Source: a virus. Taken from it: 43,529 nucleotides of DNA. Under the pieces are notes generated by a model. The model was not told the origin of the DNA. It made no database searches and saw nothing but the letters and a program-made list of their open reading frames with translations. Both the position numbers and the translations under genes were made by a program. This document shows positions 22,053 through 30,475 of this stretch, one piece after another (position 1 is the first letter of the stretch; each line of letters starts with the position of its first letter). The stretch lies in IMG/VR virus record IMGVR_UViG_3300005511_000862, positions 1-43,529 of that record; one strand, given 5' to 3'.

Positions 22053-22737
22053 GATTGTCTCCGTTAACTTCTATGAGATGATTGGACAGGGTTGCCCGGA
22101 ACGTTTTCGATCCGTGGTGGCCGAGCTCGATTGATGGGTCGAGATAGACGGGGATGCCCAGCGCGCGGATATCGGCCCAAAACGCCATGTCCTCACCGCG
22201 GAAATTCCCATCCTCAGAGTCACATCGGAAGATGTGGGGGATGGGCTCCGAAATGTCTGGGAAACGGAGTTTGGGTGCGCGCTCAGCGAGCTTTTCCATC
22301 ACATGGCGCTGGATGCAGGCGAAGCCCAACCCAGTCCCGACATTCGGCAGCAGCCCCAGATCGTTGGTCGCAACGCTCTGTTGGCCGGCAGAATTGACGA
22401 AAAACTGGATTGGATCTTTCTTCGCCGGATAGGCCCCCACCACCACGTCAACTTGCGTAGAGAGGGCCAGGAGGCGAATAAAAGCATCCGAATTCCATAC
22501 AATGTCCGAATCCACCCAGAACAAGCGGGTCTTGTCGGATTGCAGGAACAAATTCGCAGCCTTGCTGCGCGCCGCCTCGATGATCGAACTGCCAGACGGG
22601 ATCAGGACATCAATCGGGATGCCACGATCACGCAGGGCAGTATGGGTCTCGAGGATCGACGCAACAGTTTCGACCGGAATATCCCGGTGTGCCGGCATAG
22701 CCAGACACACCGAGACGCCAGTGAGATCGAACTTCAG
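22039..22737 (-). CDS. GT-A type glycosyltransferase-like protein in the head operon
   Basis: VSVCLAMPAHRDIPVETVASI begins a Rossmann half, and FWVDSDIVW supplies a D-x-D type nucleotide-sugar/metal motif. VVVGAYPAKKD, GLGFACIQRHVMEKL and FRGEDMAFWADIRALG follow the GT2/GT-A order. It probably transfers a sugar, possibly to virion proteins, since it lies between coat and adaptor genes. The start is unclear: the frame remains open into the upstream gene, but that part is Arg/Ser-rich shadow. A CTG at 22737, a GTG at 22710 or an ATG at 22698 could be used, and only the first keeps the whole first strand. Confidence 0.7.
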   Translation of the reverse strand: MKFDLTGVSVCLAMPAHRDIPVETVASILETHTALRDRGIPIDVLIPSGSSIIEAARSKAANLFLQSDKTRLFWVDSDIVWNSDAFIRLLALSTQVDVVVGAYPAKKDPIQFFVNSAGQQSVATNDLGLLPNVGTGLGFACIQRHVMEKLAERAPKLRFPDISEPIPHIFRCDSEDGNFRGEDMAFWADIRALGIPVYLDPSIELGHHGSKTFRATLSNHLIEVNGDNHVTP

Positions 22738-22738
22738 G

Positions 22739-23296
22739 TTACACCGAGGCGCTGAACGGGGTCGCAGTGGTGCCGGTCGGGGCCGTCGATGCCATGACCT
22801 GGAAGAACCCGGTCTTGATATCGATGATCTCGAACCAGTCGCCAACCACGCCGCCCTTGGTGGTGCCGTTCAGGCTGATCGTGTCGTCGGTCGCGGTCGT
22901 CTTGTAGCCGATCACGTTGTCCGTGGCCGTGGTGAGGCAGTAGACGATGCCCGACATGACGTCGGTCGCGTTGGCGACCTTGATGGTGTGGGCCGTCGCA
23001 GTTGCCGCAACACGAAGGTTGAAGCGATAGCGATTGCCTGTGCCCGTCGCCTGCGGCAGCGTCACCGCGATCGGAGCCGCCGACGAGATCGTGACAACCT
23101 TGCCAGCGTGCTGGGTCGCAGTCACGGTCAGCGTAGTCGCGGTCGTGTCAACAACGCCCGAGGCGCCGGAGACCAGGAGAGATTGCGAGATCTTCTTGGT
23201 CGTGCCAGCCGAGGTATCATAGACCAGAACGAGGTCGTCGGTCGCAACGTCGGTTGCCGCCGCGCACTCCTGATGGAAGGTGTAGATGGTGCTCAT
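22739..23296 (-). CDS. Beta-rich head decoration/fibre-type protein, 185 aa
   Basis: Thr/Ala/Val-rich beta protein: TLTVTATQHAGKVVTISSAA, PIAVTLPQATGTGNRYRF, HTIKVANATDVMSG, GDWFEIIDIKTGFFQVM. The profile fits a capsid-associated beta-sandwich. It directly follows the coat protein gene, the usual place for a cement protein. No homologue named with certainty. Confidence 0.68.
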   Translation of the reverse strand: MSTIYTFHQECAAATDVATDDLVLVYDTSAGTTKKISQSLLVSGASGVVDTTATTLTVTATQHAGKVVTISSAAPIAVTLPQATGTGNRYRFNLRVAATATAHTIKVANATDVMSGIVYCLTTATDNVIGYKTTATDDTISLNGTTKGGVVGDWFEIIDIKTGFFQVMASTAPTGTTATPFSASV

Positions 23297-23308
23297 GAGT
23301 GCAGCTCC

Positions 23309-24259
23309 TTACGAGGTGGTGAGATCGAAAACGCCGCCGCTCGCCTTTTCATTGCGCGAGACGAGCGAGTATTCGGACAGGATCTGGCGACGGTCGGAGT
23401 CGCCGTTCTTGGCCAGCGGGATCGAGACCATTTTCCGGCCGTTGAGGTAGGCCACAGCCCACTTGTCGGACTCCAGAACCAGGACGTCGCGCGAGCGCTG
23501 GAAGCGGTTGGCGACCACCTTGAGCTTGCCGAAATCGGACTCATAGGCGTCAACCGAGGCGACGATCTTCTTCGAGCTCGCCTGCTCCATCGGAGTAGAA
23601 CGGCCGGTGAAGGTCGAGAACACCTGCTTGTTGAAGGCGCCGGTATAGACCACATCCGGCTTGCCGCCAGAGGTCCAGATCGCCGACAGGACGGTCTTGA
23701 GCTGAGCCTCGGTGAAGGCGCGCTGGGTGCCGTCCGTGCGGGTTCCCGTGCCGTCAGCAGCAGACGGGTCGGAGCCGGCCTTGCTGGTGTTGGTCTTGAT
23801 CCAGGACAGGATAGAGGCCGTCTTGCGCGGGGTCGCATCAGCGCCCGTCACCTTGGCCTGGTTGGTGCCGACGAGGATCGACTCCATGTCGCGCTTGAGC
23901 TCGAGGCCCTTAAGCATCTCCTGGTAGGCGAGCTCGTTGTCACGGCCAGCGTGATCGACGGCCTGCTGGGTGCCCGAAACGCGCGCAACCTTGTCCGAGA
24001 TCTGGCAGATATTGCCAAGACGGACGGTCGGGGTCGCGGCATCGGTCACGGCGTCGTCGCCTTCGAGAACGGCGTTCGCCGTATCGACAGCGGCCAGGGC
24101 CTGGGTCTGCCATTCGTGATTGACGGCGGTCGCCTTCTCGCGCTCGGCACCCGTCATGAAGGGGGTGTCGGTCGGATCGATGCGATAGATCATGTCCGAG
24201 AGGTCTTCTCGGTTGCCGATCGCCTCGTAGGTGGCGAACGTATTGGTCGGGAGTGCCAT
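23309..24259 (-). CDS. Major capsid protein (SU10-type, DUF5309)
   Basis: 316 aa with an HK97-fold coat profile. N-terminus LPTNTFATYEAIGNREDLSD, IYRIDPTDTPFMTGA, KATAVNHEWQTQAL and LEGDDAV match the SU10 major capsid family. Later, ELAYQEMLKGLELKRDMES (spine helix) and VVANRFQRSRDVLVLESDKWAVAYLNG (P-domain and A-domain strands) follow. It forms the icosahedral shell around the scaffold. The strong gene order scaffold-coat-decoration supports this. Confidence 0.9.
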   Translation of the reverse strand: MALPTNTFATYEAIGNREDLSDMIYRIDPTDTPFMTGAEREKATAVNHEWQTQALAAVDTANAVLEGDDAVTDAATPTVRLGNICQISDKVARVSGTQQAVDHAGRDNELAYQEMLKGLELKRDMESILVGTNQAKVTGADATPRKTASILSWIKTNTSKAGSDPSAADGTGTRTDGTQRAFTEAQLKTVLSAIWTSGGKPDVVYTGAFNKQVFSTFTGRSTPMEQASSKKIVASVDAYESDFGKLKVVANRFQRSRDVLVLESDKWAVAYLNGRKMVSIPLAKNGDSDRRQILSEYSLVSRNEKASGGVFDLTTS

Positions 24260-24271
24260 GGTTCTTAGTCC

Positions 24272-25357
24272 TTATGATGCCCGGCGGGCCTGCAGCGCAC
24301 GAAGCTGCTGCGCGACTCTGAGATCGCCGGTCTGTTCAAGTTTGCGGGTGAGGGCCTGGACCTGTTCGGAGACGGCGTTACCGGCCGGCCGCGCAGTTCC
24401 TGGCTTGACCACGGGAGGAAGAGGCTTGGCGGCGACAGCGGTCTTGGCCTTCTGAATGTCCCGCAGCTTCAAGGAATCGGCGAGGAGTCGCTGAATGCGG
24501 TGGTCGTAAATCGAGAGCTTCGATTTGCCGGCCGCCAGGTCCGCGAGTTCGCTGTCTTTGAAACCGAGTTCGGGAAGCAGTTCAGCGGCGACGCGCTGAA
24601 CGAGCGCCTGCCCCTTGTCCTTGTCTGCAAGCTCAGGGATGTATTCGGCAGCCTTCGCATTCTCCTCCTGGACGTGCTGCGCCCATTTGGTCTGCTCAGA
24701 CCTCGACTTCTCTCCGTTGGCTCGCTCCAATTCCGCGTTGACAGCCGCCATCTTCTGCTGATGGGCCTGCCATTGCAGGTATCGGAACGGGTCTTCAGCC
24801 GCCAGCTTGGTCACATCCTCGACATTCTTGATGTCGCCGAATGCGCCCGCGTTGGCTTCCTGAAGAGCCTGCATCAAGGCCGGTAGCTGGGCCTCGTACT
24901 GTTGCCTTACCTGTTCCGCCTTCTGACGCTCGGCCTCGATGGCCTTGCGCTGGTCGGCGATGTCGTTCTGACTTCGGCGAAACTCACGTTCCCGCTCCTG
25001 TTCGCGAGTGTGCAGGTATTCCTGCGTCTCACGAGGCAAGGATTGGAAGCGCTCCTTCTCTGCCTGGGTCCAAGACCTCGGCGGCTCGATGGGCGGCAGG
25101 TCTGCCGGTTCGGCTGCTTCAGTCGGTTCGCCGGGGGCCTCGGCTTGAGGGTCGGCGTTGGCTTGCGCCAATTCGGGCTGCTCAACCGGGTCAGCCTGCG
25201 GCTGCTCGACGGGAGCGGGTTGTTCTTTCGGCTTGTGCCGGGCCTGCGCTAGAGCGCGTGCGGCCTGAGAAATGGAAAGGTCTGCGCCGGTATCTTGCGC
25301 TGGGGTGATGACGGCAATAGCTTCGCCGCCAGCAGGAGCGCCGGTTTCGTCGGTCAA
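24272..25357 (-). CDS. Scaffolding protein
   Basis: 361 aa, almost all helical and highly charged. Residues 40-95 are Pro/Glu/Ala-rich and disordered. Residues about 100-170 form a long coiled coil (LHTREQEREREFRRSQN, EAERQKAEQVRQQYEAQL). The C-terminal basic helices (KLEQTGDLRVAQQLRALQ) would bind the coat. Size, composition and place directly upstream of the coat gene are those of podovirus scaffolds. Confidence 0.82.
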   Translation of the reverse strand: MTDETGAPAGGEAIAVITPAQDTGADLSISQAARALAQARHKPKEQPAPVEQPQADPVEQPELAQANADPQAEAPGEPTEAAEPADLPPIEPPRSWTQAEKERFQSLPRETQEYLHTREQEREREFRRSQNDIADQRKAIEAERQKAEQVRQQYEAQLPALMQALQEANAGAFGDIKNVEDVTKLAAEDPFRYLQWQAHQQKMAAVNAELERANGEKSRSEQTKWAQHVQEENAKAAEYIPELADKDKGQALVQRVAAELLPELGFKDSELADLAAGKSKLSIYDHRIQRLLADSLKLRDIQKAKTAVAAKPLPPVVKPGTARPAGNAVSEQVQALTRKLEQTGDLRVAQQLRALQARRAS

Positions 25358-25372
25358 ATGATGTGTCCTATG

Positions 25373-25672
25373 TTAGATGATGCCGAAGCGCTTCTTGCGC
25401 TCAGCCGTTTCCGCAAGCGCCTTCAACTCGGCCTGCGCAATCTTGCCGTCACTGACGACCTTCTCGAGATGGTCGCGAACCTTGCCGACCACGTTAATCG
25501 CCAGGAACAGCTTTTCCCGTGCCGGAGTGTCGTCAATCTTGGTGGCCCGCCAGGCGGCGATATAAGCCGCCTCCAGCGAGGTAAACGCTTCGGCCAGTAG
25601 ATCGTCCTCGATCAGCCGCTGCGCTCTGGACGCCCTTGCCGTGGCCTTGGTGAGGGCGGATTCGTCGGTCAC
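25373..25672 (-). CDS. Conserved small head-region protein, 99 aa
   Basis: Helical: TKATARASRAQRLIEDDLL, EAFTSLEAAYIAAWRAT, FLAINVVGKVRDHLEKVV. The motif set is common between portal and scaffold genes of rhizobial podoviruses. Possibly an assembly cofactor. Start overlaps the portal stop by 4 bases. Confidence 0.68.
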   Translation of the reverse strand: MTDESALTKATARASRAQRLIEDDLLAEAFTSLEAAYIAAWRATKIDDTPAREKLFLAINVVGKVRDHLEKVVSDGKIAQAELKALAETAERKKRFGII

Positions 25673-27393
25673 TTGTCCGCCCCAGGCTTCGGAGCGTTCT
25701 TCATCTGCTCCATCTTCTGGTCATGGGCCTCGGCGCCGGCCGCCACCTTGAACACGCCCGCTTCCATCTGCTGGCGGTGCTGCTGATCACTTTGCTCCAG
25801 CCGTTGCTTGTGCTCCCGATCTTTGCGGGCCTCTTCTGCGAGTTTTAGCTCACGTTCCAATTGGAACTCCAAGATCGCGAGTTTCTCCTTCAACTGATAT
25901 TCGCGATCAGACTGGATCATTTCAACCTGTGTCTTCTTGTCCTGAGCGGCGATATCGGCCTGCATCTGGACAGTTTCGATCTGGGCCTTGCGCTGATCGG
26001 CCTGAGCGTCAAGCTGCGCTTGAACCTGCATGTTCTGCTGATCGGTCTGCGCCTTGATCTGAGCGACCTGCACGGCTTCCGGCGGTTGGGGTGGCTGAGG
26101 GGGATGCAATAGTTGCCCCGTCTGCGGATCTTTCGCGCTGGGATCGTCAAAGAACTTGTCGGGGTTCTTGTGCCCCATGATCTTGGTCAGCTCAGCCGCC
26201 GTGTTAAACAGTTTGTCATCGCCAACCAGATGGGTCTTGCCGCCAAGCAGCAATTCCTTCTGGAAATTCGCCAGCGCCATCGTCTGGGCGAACTGCTGTG
26301 CCTTGCCGCCGTTGCCAAGGCCGACATGGATGGTCATGTCGTTGCGGGTCTTCCACTGCCGCGGATCGACCTGAACCCAGGTATTGCGCAGGCGAACGGT
26401 CTGGGCTTCCTGCCCGTGCTTCCTGATCGTGCCGTGCAGCAAGGAAAACATGTCCTTGACGCCCTCGGCAATGATGCGGGCGATCAGTTTCATCCGCATC
26501 TGCGAGGCGGAGAACACCTGCGCAACTGCGGTCGCGCTCTGGTTCTGCAAGGCGTTGGCGTCAATGCCTTGCGACTGGTTCGACATGCCAGTGCGGGATT
26601 CCCGCGTAGCGTCGAGGTATTGCAGCGCCGGATAGACGCTCGAGGTAATGTCCGGGACTACCTGCCAGTTAAGTCCGCCGGCAGTCTTAGTGCGGACAAC
26701 GCCACCTGGGCGGCTGACCAGTAGATCATCCAGAGTATTAGGACCGGCATTGGCTTCCGCTACCTCCACCCGAGGGTTATTGTGCAGATAGAGGTTGTCC
26801 AGCATGCCGCGAACGAGCGCAGTCTTGATGCGCTGGATGTCCATCACGAGGTCGGCGATCGAGCGGCCGAAGAACCGATGGGTGACCGGAACCGGCGTCG
26901 TCGTGGCAAACGGCATGGCGTCGAAAGGCGTAACGCACTCCTTGCCGTCTTTGCGCAGGATCTCGCCCTGATCGCCGCCGGTAATGACTTGGTAGAGGCA
27001 GGGACGGCCGTTGCCCTCGTAGTCCATCCGAACGTAATGCTCGGTGATCTTGACCAGGCGGGCCGCCTTGTTGATCTCGCTGCCGCCGAAATGCTCCTCA
27101 ACGGTATCGCGCGAGAGCGTCTCGATCTCATTACTGTTGTTATAGTCCCCGAGCGCCTTGATCTGCTGCTCGTCAAAGCCCTCGGCGATCAACTGCCCTT
27201 CGGTCTTGGTGACGACCTCGTGGAAGCAGTAATTGCAATCCCGGATGTTGCGTGCGCCACGCTCGATCCCGAACTCCTCGGGAGGAACGCCCATAACGCG
27301 GGCCTGGGCGAGCTTCTTGGTCGTTACGATCGTCACGTCATGGGTGACGGCACTCGCCATGGGCGGGCCCATCGTGGGCATCATGGCGTCCAT
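25669..27393 (-). CDS. Portal protein, C-terminal fragment/second cistron
   Basis: 574 aa. HDVTIVTTKKLAQARVMGVP and EEFGIERGARNI correspond to the wing-stem part of podovirus portals. RRTALV-type stem helices (DIQRIKTALVRGMLDNLYLHN) and RESRTGMSNQSQGID are portal hallmarks. The last 150 residues are a Gln/Glu/Lys-rich coiled coil. The first third of a portal is missing and is encoded by the next gene upstream, in another frame, joined by a TGATG overlap at 27393. Related phages have one gene of about 700-770 aa, so this is either a translationally coupled split gene, a recent frameshift or a sequence error. Confidence 0.8.
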   Translation of the reverse strand: MDAMMPTMGPPMASAVTHDVTIVTTKKLAQARVMGVPPEEFGIERGARNIRDCNYCFHEVVTKTEGQLIAEGFDEQQIKALGDYNNSNEIETLSRDTVEEHFGGSEINKAARLVKITEHYVRMDYEGNGRPCLYQVITGGDQGEILRKDGKECVTPFDAMPFATTTPVPVTHRFFGRSIADLVMDIQRIKTALVRGMLDNLYLHNNPRVEVAEANAGPNTLDDLLVSRPGGVVRTKTAGGLNWQVVPDITSSVYPALQYLDATRESRTGMSNQSQGIDANALQNQSATAVAQVFSASQMRMKLIARIIAEGVKDMFSLLHGTIRKHGQEAQTVRLRNTWVQVDPRQWKTRNDMTIHVGLGNGGKAQQFAQTMALANFQKELLLGGKTHLVGDDKLFNTAAELTKIMGHKNPDKFFDDPSAKDPQTGQLLHPPQPPQPPEAVQVAQIKAQTDQQNMQVQAQLDAQADQRKAQIETVQMQADIAAQDKKTQVEMIQSDREYQLKEKLAILEFQLERELKLAEEARKDREHKQRLEQSDQQHRQQMEAGVFKVAAGAEAHDQKMEQMKNAPKPGADK

Positions 27394-27977
27394 CAGCTCG
27401 TCGCCTCCGGCTCTTCCACGGGCTCAGCCGCTTCCGGGCCGTTGTTGATCGTGTGCTCCACGATCTCCATCATGCCATCGGATGCAGCGACCTCTTGAGC
27501 GAGCAAGGCGAATTGGTCGTCGCTCATGTCGTAATAGGTCTCGCGCTGCTCCTGCTCGGTCTCTTCCCACCAAACCTTGACGATACCCACTTTCGACAGC
27601 AGCGCGTCCTTGATGAAGCTATACAGCGTCATGAAGCCCGGATTCTGCTGCATGAACACGTGGTTCACATAGTCGGTTTCCTGCTGGGCCGCCTCTTCAT
27701 CCTCCGGACCGACCGGCTCGAACCTGACAACCTCGTCAGATCCAGCGAAGATGTCCATCAGGCTCGGCATCAAGCCTTCGATCGTATCTGCGACATCGGT
27801 TGACACGGCCTTGGACCGGCCAGGCTGCGCCGGCATGTCCTTTTCCATGTTGCCGAGGTAGTAGTCCATCGCATCCGAGCGCTCTTGGGCGAGCTCTGCC
27901 GCGCTCATGGCGGCAAGCGCGTCCGCCTTCTGAGCGGCAAGCATAGCCTTCAGCTCGAGCGAGGCCATTTTAGCCAT
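27393..27977 (-). CDS. Portal protein, N-terminal fragment/first cistron
   Basis: 194 aa from the ATG at 27977, which shares one base with the terminase stop. LAQERSDAMDYYLGNM, KAVSTDVADTIEGLMPSLMDIF and DYVNHVFMQQNPGFMTLYSFIKDALLSKVG are the conserved start of P22/T7-like portals in alphaproteobacterial phages. It ends in an acidic linker (PEAAEPVEEPEATS) where intact portals have a variable loop. No slippery heptamer is visible at the junction, so re-initiation on the TGATG is more plausible than programmed frameshifting. Confidence 0.78.
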   Translation of the reverse strand: MAKMASLELKAMLAAQKADALAAMSAAELAQERSDAMDYYLGNMEKDMPAQPGRSKAVSTDVADTIEGLMPSLMDIFAGSDEVVRFEPVGPEDEEAAQQETDYVNHVFMQQNPGFMTLYSFIKDALLSKVGIVKVWWEETEQEQRETYYDMSDDQFALLAQEVAASDGMMEIVEHTINNGPEAAEPVEEPEATS

Positions 27978-29296
27978 CAGGCATAGCCCTGGTTGGCATA
28001 GCGAATGGGCCGATTGAAGTTCGCAGCCCTGCCCGGCTCCTCGTAGCAAATAGCCATCAGGCCGAACGAGTCCGCAGCATGCGACGACCAATCATGATCA
28101 GGACCGAGACCAACATTGCGGTTTTCGTCTTTCTTCTCGTGATAGAAGCCCAGCGCCTGGCGCCCGGATTCCGTTGTCGCTTCATTGAACCAAAGTTTCG
28201 GGCCAAGCCGGCGCACGGCTTCAACACGCATCGAAGCCGCGCCCTTGCCTTGGTTCTTGACTGGAGGCTCGACCTTAAATCCGGCCTGTTCCCAATGCTG
28301 GGCGTACTTGATCCCTTGGATATTGTCGGGGTTGACGCCATCGTGCGGCAGGTAGTTGATCGCCTGCTCGTAACCATGCTCGCGCATCCAGTTGACGTGA
28401 TGCGCGAGCACTTGGCCGACTGACTCGTAATAGTCCAACACCTTGATCTGATCGCCAACCCATTGGACGATCCAGATCGTGTAGGCGTCTGCCGTCGCTC
28501 CCGAGCCGCCCAGATCGTGAAAGGCGCGCAGCGGCAGCAGCGGGTCGGCGGCGACGACCCCTATCCGGCCCTGACGCTTGGCGTCCGCAAGCAGCCTGGC
28601 GAAATAGGCGCCCTCAAAGGCCGCCGCATACCCACCCTCGTAAGTGTGGTCGTAGCGCTCTGGGTAGCGCTCCAACTCAATCTGGCGCTCAGCCTCGAGC
28701 TCAGCCGTCCAGAACGGGTTATCCCGCCAGTTGGCCTGCACGACCACAGCGCCCTTCGGCAGCCCTTGTGGACCGCGAAAGAAATCGTCAACCGCGTCAC
28801 TCTTGCGGGTTGGGTTCCAGCTTGCCCAGATCTCAGAACCGGGCGAGCGGATGGTCGGGCGAAGCAAGGACAACGATCGCGCCGAGATCGACTGAGCTTC
28901 TTCCATCCAGGCCCGATGAAAGCCCTCCAGCGACTTCACCGAGTCCGCTGAATAGTCCTTCATGCCCTTGAAGATCACCACCCCGTCTTTGGGTAGTTCG
29001 ATCCGGTCATTCCATGGCCTGAAGCCGTCCGCCTCGGTCAGACCTAGCCGCCTGATCTTGTCCTCGATCAGCAGCTTGGAGGACTGCGTGAGATCCTTCT
29101 GGACCTCGCGGATGCAAACCATCCGAAGGCCCTCGCCGTAGTCCCCCGGCGCCCTTAGCGCGTCCTCAACAGCGAGCTCGCCGAAGAAGTGGGACTTGCC
29201 CGAGCCGCGACCGCCGTGTGCGCCCTTGTATCTGGCAGGATGCAGCAGAGGTTCGAAAACCTTAGCTGTCTGTATTTCCAGGGTTCTTGATAACAC
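27977..29296 (-). CDS. terL: Terminase large subunit
   Basis: About 439 aa. Walker A GGRGSGKS at residues 28-35, Walker B-type FHRAWMEEAQSIS, and an RNase H-like nuclease with FHDLGGSG, LPHDGVN and DHDWSSHAADSFGLM acidic residues. It translocates and cuts DNA at the portal. The GTG at 29296 is chosen: it yields MLSRTLEIQTAKVFEPL, the normal lead-in of this family; the frame stays open to 29338 but overlaps the upstream gene more. Similarity is to the PBSX-like TerL group with P22-type neighbours, which fits headful packaging, although that cannot be proven here. Confidence 0.9.
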   Translation of the reverse strand: MLSRTLEIQTAKVFEPLLHPARYKGAHGGRGSGKSHFFGELAVEDALRAPGDYGEGLRMVCIREVQKDLTQSSKLLIEDKIRRLGLTEADGFRPWNDRIELPKDGVVIFKGMKDYSADSVKSLEGFHRAWMEEAQSISARSLSLLRPTIRSPGSEIWASWNPTRKSDAVDDFFRGPQGLPKGAVVVQANWRDNPFWTAELEAERQIELERYPERYDHTYEGGYAAAFEGAYFARLLADAKRQGRIGVVAADPLLPLRAFHDLGGSGATADAYTIWIVQWVGDQIKVLDYYESVGQVLAHHVNWMREHGYEQAINYLPHDGVNPDNIQGIKYAQHWEQAGFKVEPPVKNQGKGAASMRVEAVRRLGPKLWFNEATTESGRQALGFYHEKKDENRNVGLGPDHDWSSHAADSFGLMAICYEEPGRAANFNRPIRYANQGYA

Positions 29297-29510
29297 GAAC
29301 GATTTGATGCACGAGGCTGATTGCTCCGCCCTCGCCATCCCCGTCTACGGGCTGTGCGGGCTTGCCCCAGCCGCGATCAAGCAATGCGACAGACGCTGAA
29401 ACGCGCGCCGCCTCCGATTGTCCGTTCTGTGCGATTCCTGCCAATGCAGATATGGCCGTTTCGGTATGGCTTCGCGCCAAAGAACGGATATCGGTAAGAT
29501 TTTTAGACAT
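29262..29510 (-). CDS. Probable terminase small subunit
   Basis: 82 aa. DIRSLARSHTETAISALAGI and EAARVSASVALLDRGWGKP form a short helical motif found directly upstream of TerL in many phages of alphaproteobacteria; the L-D-R-G-W-G-K-P signature is characteristic. Helix-turn-helix DNA recognition and ring formation are assumed from the role. Overlaps the TerL start by about 35 bases, so translation is coupled. Confidence 0.65.
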   Translation of the reverse strand: MSKNLTDIRSLARSHTETAISALAGIAQNGQSEAARVSASVALLDRGWGKPAQPVDGDGEGGAISLVHQIVRVIKNPGNTDS

Positions 29511-29527
29511 TTAACGGCTGGGGCTGG

Positions 29528-29587
29528 TCAGCAACCCGGCCTGGGTTTGCCGGGCTTCATCGGTTTCTTCGGGGGCTTCTTTGCCAT
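29528..29587 (-). CDS. Basic Pro/Lys micro-peptide, 19 aa
   Basis: Encodes MAKKPPKKPMKPGKPRPGC after an excellent TAGGAG ribosome binding site spaced by 6 bases. Nine of 19 residues are Lys or Arg and seven are Pro, ending in Cys. Such composition suits nucleic-acid or capsid binding, or it may be a small virion peptide. It fills the gap upstream of the small terminase gene. Confidence 0.45.
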   Translation of the reverse strand: MAKKPPKKPMKPGKPRPGC

Positions 29588-29596
29588 GGTGATCTC

Positions 29597-29848
29597 CTAG
29601 ATTTTGAATGCGATCGGAAGCGGGATAATCGGAAGCTTAGCTGTCGCTAGCGTCACACACTCGCAAGATCCGCCACCCGTGAGCCGGCCAACCCCAGACG
29701 GGCCGAGGCGGGCAAACGGCACCATCACGCCATAGAGCCCCGCATAGCTCGCTCGCTGCGCCTCTTCCTTCGCCTCGAACTCGGCTTTCTGCTCTTGACG
29801 GTCGAGCTTGCGGCGGATCGATTTGAAGTAGGTGACGATGGAGGTCAT
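29597..29848 (-). CDS. Hypothetical protein, 83 aa
   Basis: Helical basic N-terminus (TYFKSIRRKLDRQEQKAEFEAKEEAQRASYAGLYG) followed by a Gly-rich, more hydrophobic C-terminus with CEC. Shares one base with the upstream stop (TGATG). At the head of the packaging genes; no domain recognised. Confidence 0.6.
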   Translation of the reverse strand: MTSIVTYFKSIRRKLDRQEQKAEFEAKEEAQRASYAGLYGVMVPFARLGPSGVGRLTGGGSCECVTLATAKLPIIPLPIAFKI

Positions 29849-30000
29849 CAGAAATACCTAGCCTCATCTGCATTTCGTAGGCTCATCACAGCAGCCAAGC
29901 CATTGGCCGCCGCAAGAAATCCAAGATCAGGCGCAAATAAAGCAACGCCGATTGCTGCAACGCCGTTGGCAACGAAAATGCTGTACCAAACTGCACTCAT
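29848..30000 (-). CDS. Small membrane protein, 50 aa
   Basis: MSAVWYSIFVANGVAAIGVA and a second hydrophobic segment (GFLAAANGLAAVMSL) suggest two short membrane helices. It overlaps the preceding stop as ATGA and the next start as TGATG, so three genes are tightly coupled. Function unknown. Confidence 0.55.
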   Translation of the reverse strand: MSAVWYSIFVANGVAAIGVALFAPDLGFLAAANGLAAVMSLRNADEARYF

Positions 30001-30203
30001 GCCGGATCACTCTCAGGCGCGGTATAGATCGGCTGAACCGGCGGCATTTCGCAAGGCGCCATCTCAAGCCAGGAATCAGCTATCAACTGATCCATGCCAG
30101 GACGGGTCGGGAGACCCAGCCGCTCACGGGCAAGGCGGACCAGATCGGCGTCGTTCTCTTCCCGGCGCTTGAAGTCTCGAAGCTGGATCACTTTCGCGGT
30201 CAT
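29997..30203 (-). CDS. Conserved hypothetical protein, 68 aa
   Basis: MTAKVIQLRDFKRREENDAD is the start used in many rhizobial phage proteins (IQLRDF motif), followed by a polar segment with MPPVQPIYTAPESD. First gene of the late minus-strand operon. ATG at 30203 chosen; the frame is open further but without a start signal or credible sequence. Confidence 0.65.
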   Translation of the reverse strand: MTAKVIQLRDFKRREENDADLVRLARERLGLPTRPGMDQLIADSWLEMAPCEMPPVQPIYTAPESDPA

Positions 30204-30373
30204 CGCTGACAAATCCCTCCAACTATCCAACCGGCGGCAAACGCACCAAGGCAGATCAACCCCGTCCAGTTCGGCCTCTATGGGTTTCGCGCGCCGCTCG
30301 CCTAAGACGCTCTTCGCGACAAGCGCGGCAGGGGAGGATGTAGCGTCGTGACTGGCTGAGGGCGCGCGAAATG
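30204..30373 (-). promoter_or_regulatory. Probable late-operon control region
   Basis: 170 bases without a supported gene between a minus-strand terminator and the first late gene. It is the natural position of the late promoter, but I see no convincing -35/-10 pair and no clear operator repeats. Frames crossing it have no start codon. Confidence 0.35.
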
Positions 30374-30407
30374 AAAACGCCCGCTCTGGATTTCTCCATG
30401 CGGGCGT
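30374..30407 (-). terminator. Rho-independent terminator (minus strand)
   Basis: CGCCCGC at 30378-30384 pairs with GCGGGCG at 30400-30406, and TGGA pairs with TCCA inside the loop, giving a long two-part hairpin; on the minus strand it is followed by TTTT. It ends the regulator transcript and insulates the late operon, an arrangement that would suit antitermination by an upstream gene product. Confidence 0.68.
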
Positions 30408-30475
30408 AATTTCGGATGTTGACCTCGCGTGTAGATGATTCGTTAAAGGTTGAGAATCCGGGAGAACACGGAATT

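Noticed and set aside
22502-24268. Long plus-strand open frame of 588 codons
   Set aside because: It is antisense to the coat and decoration genes, Arg/Gly/Asp-rich with no family motifs; a shadow of GC-rich coding DNA.
27393-27400. Programmed -1 frameshift to make one portal
   Set aside because: No slippery heptamer or downstream pseudoknot is visible; the TGATG overlap suggests re-initiation or an indel instead.
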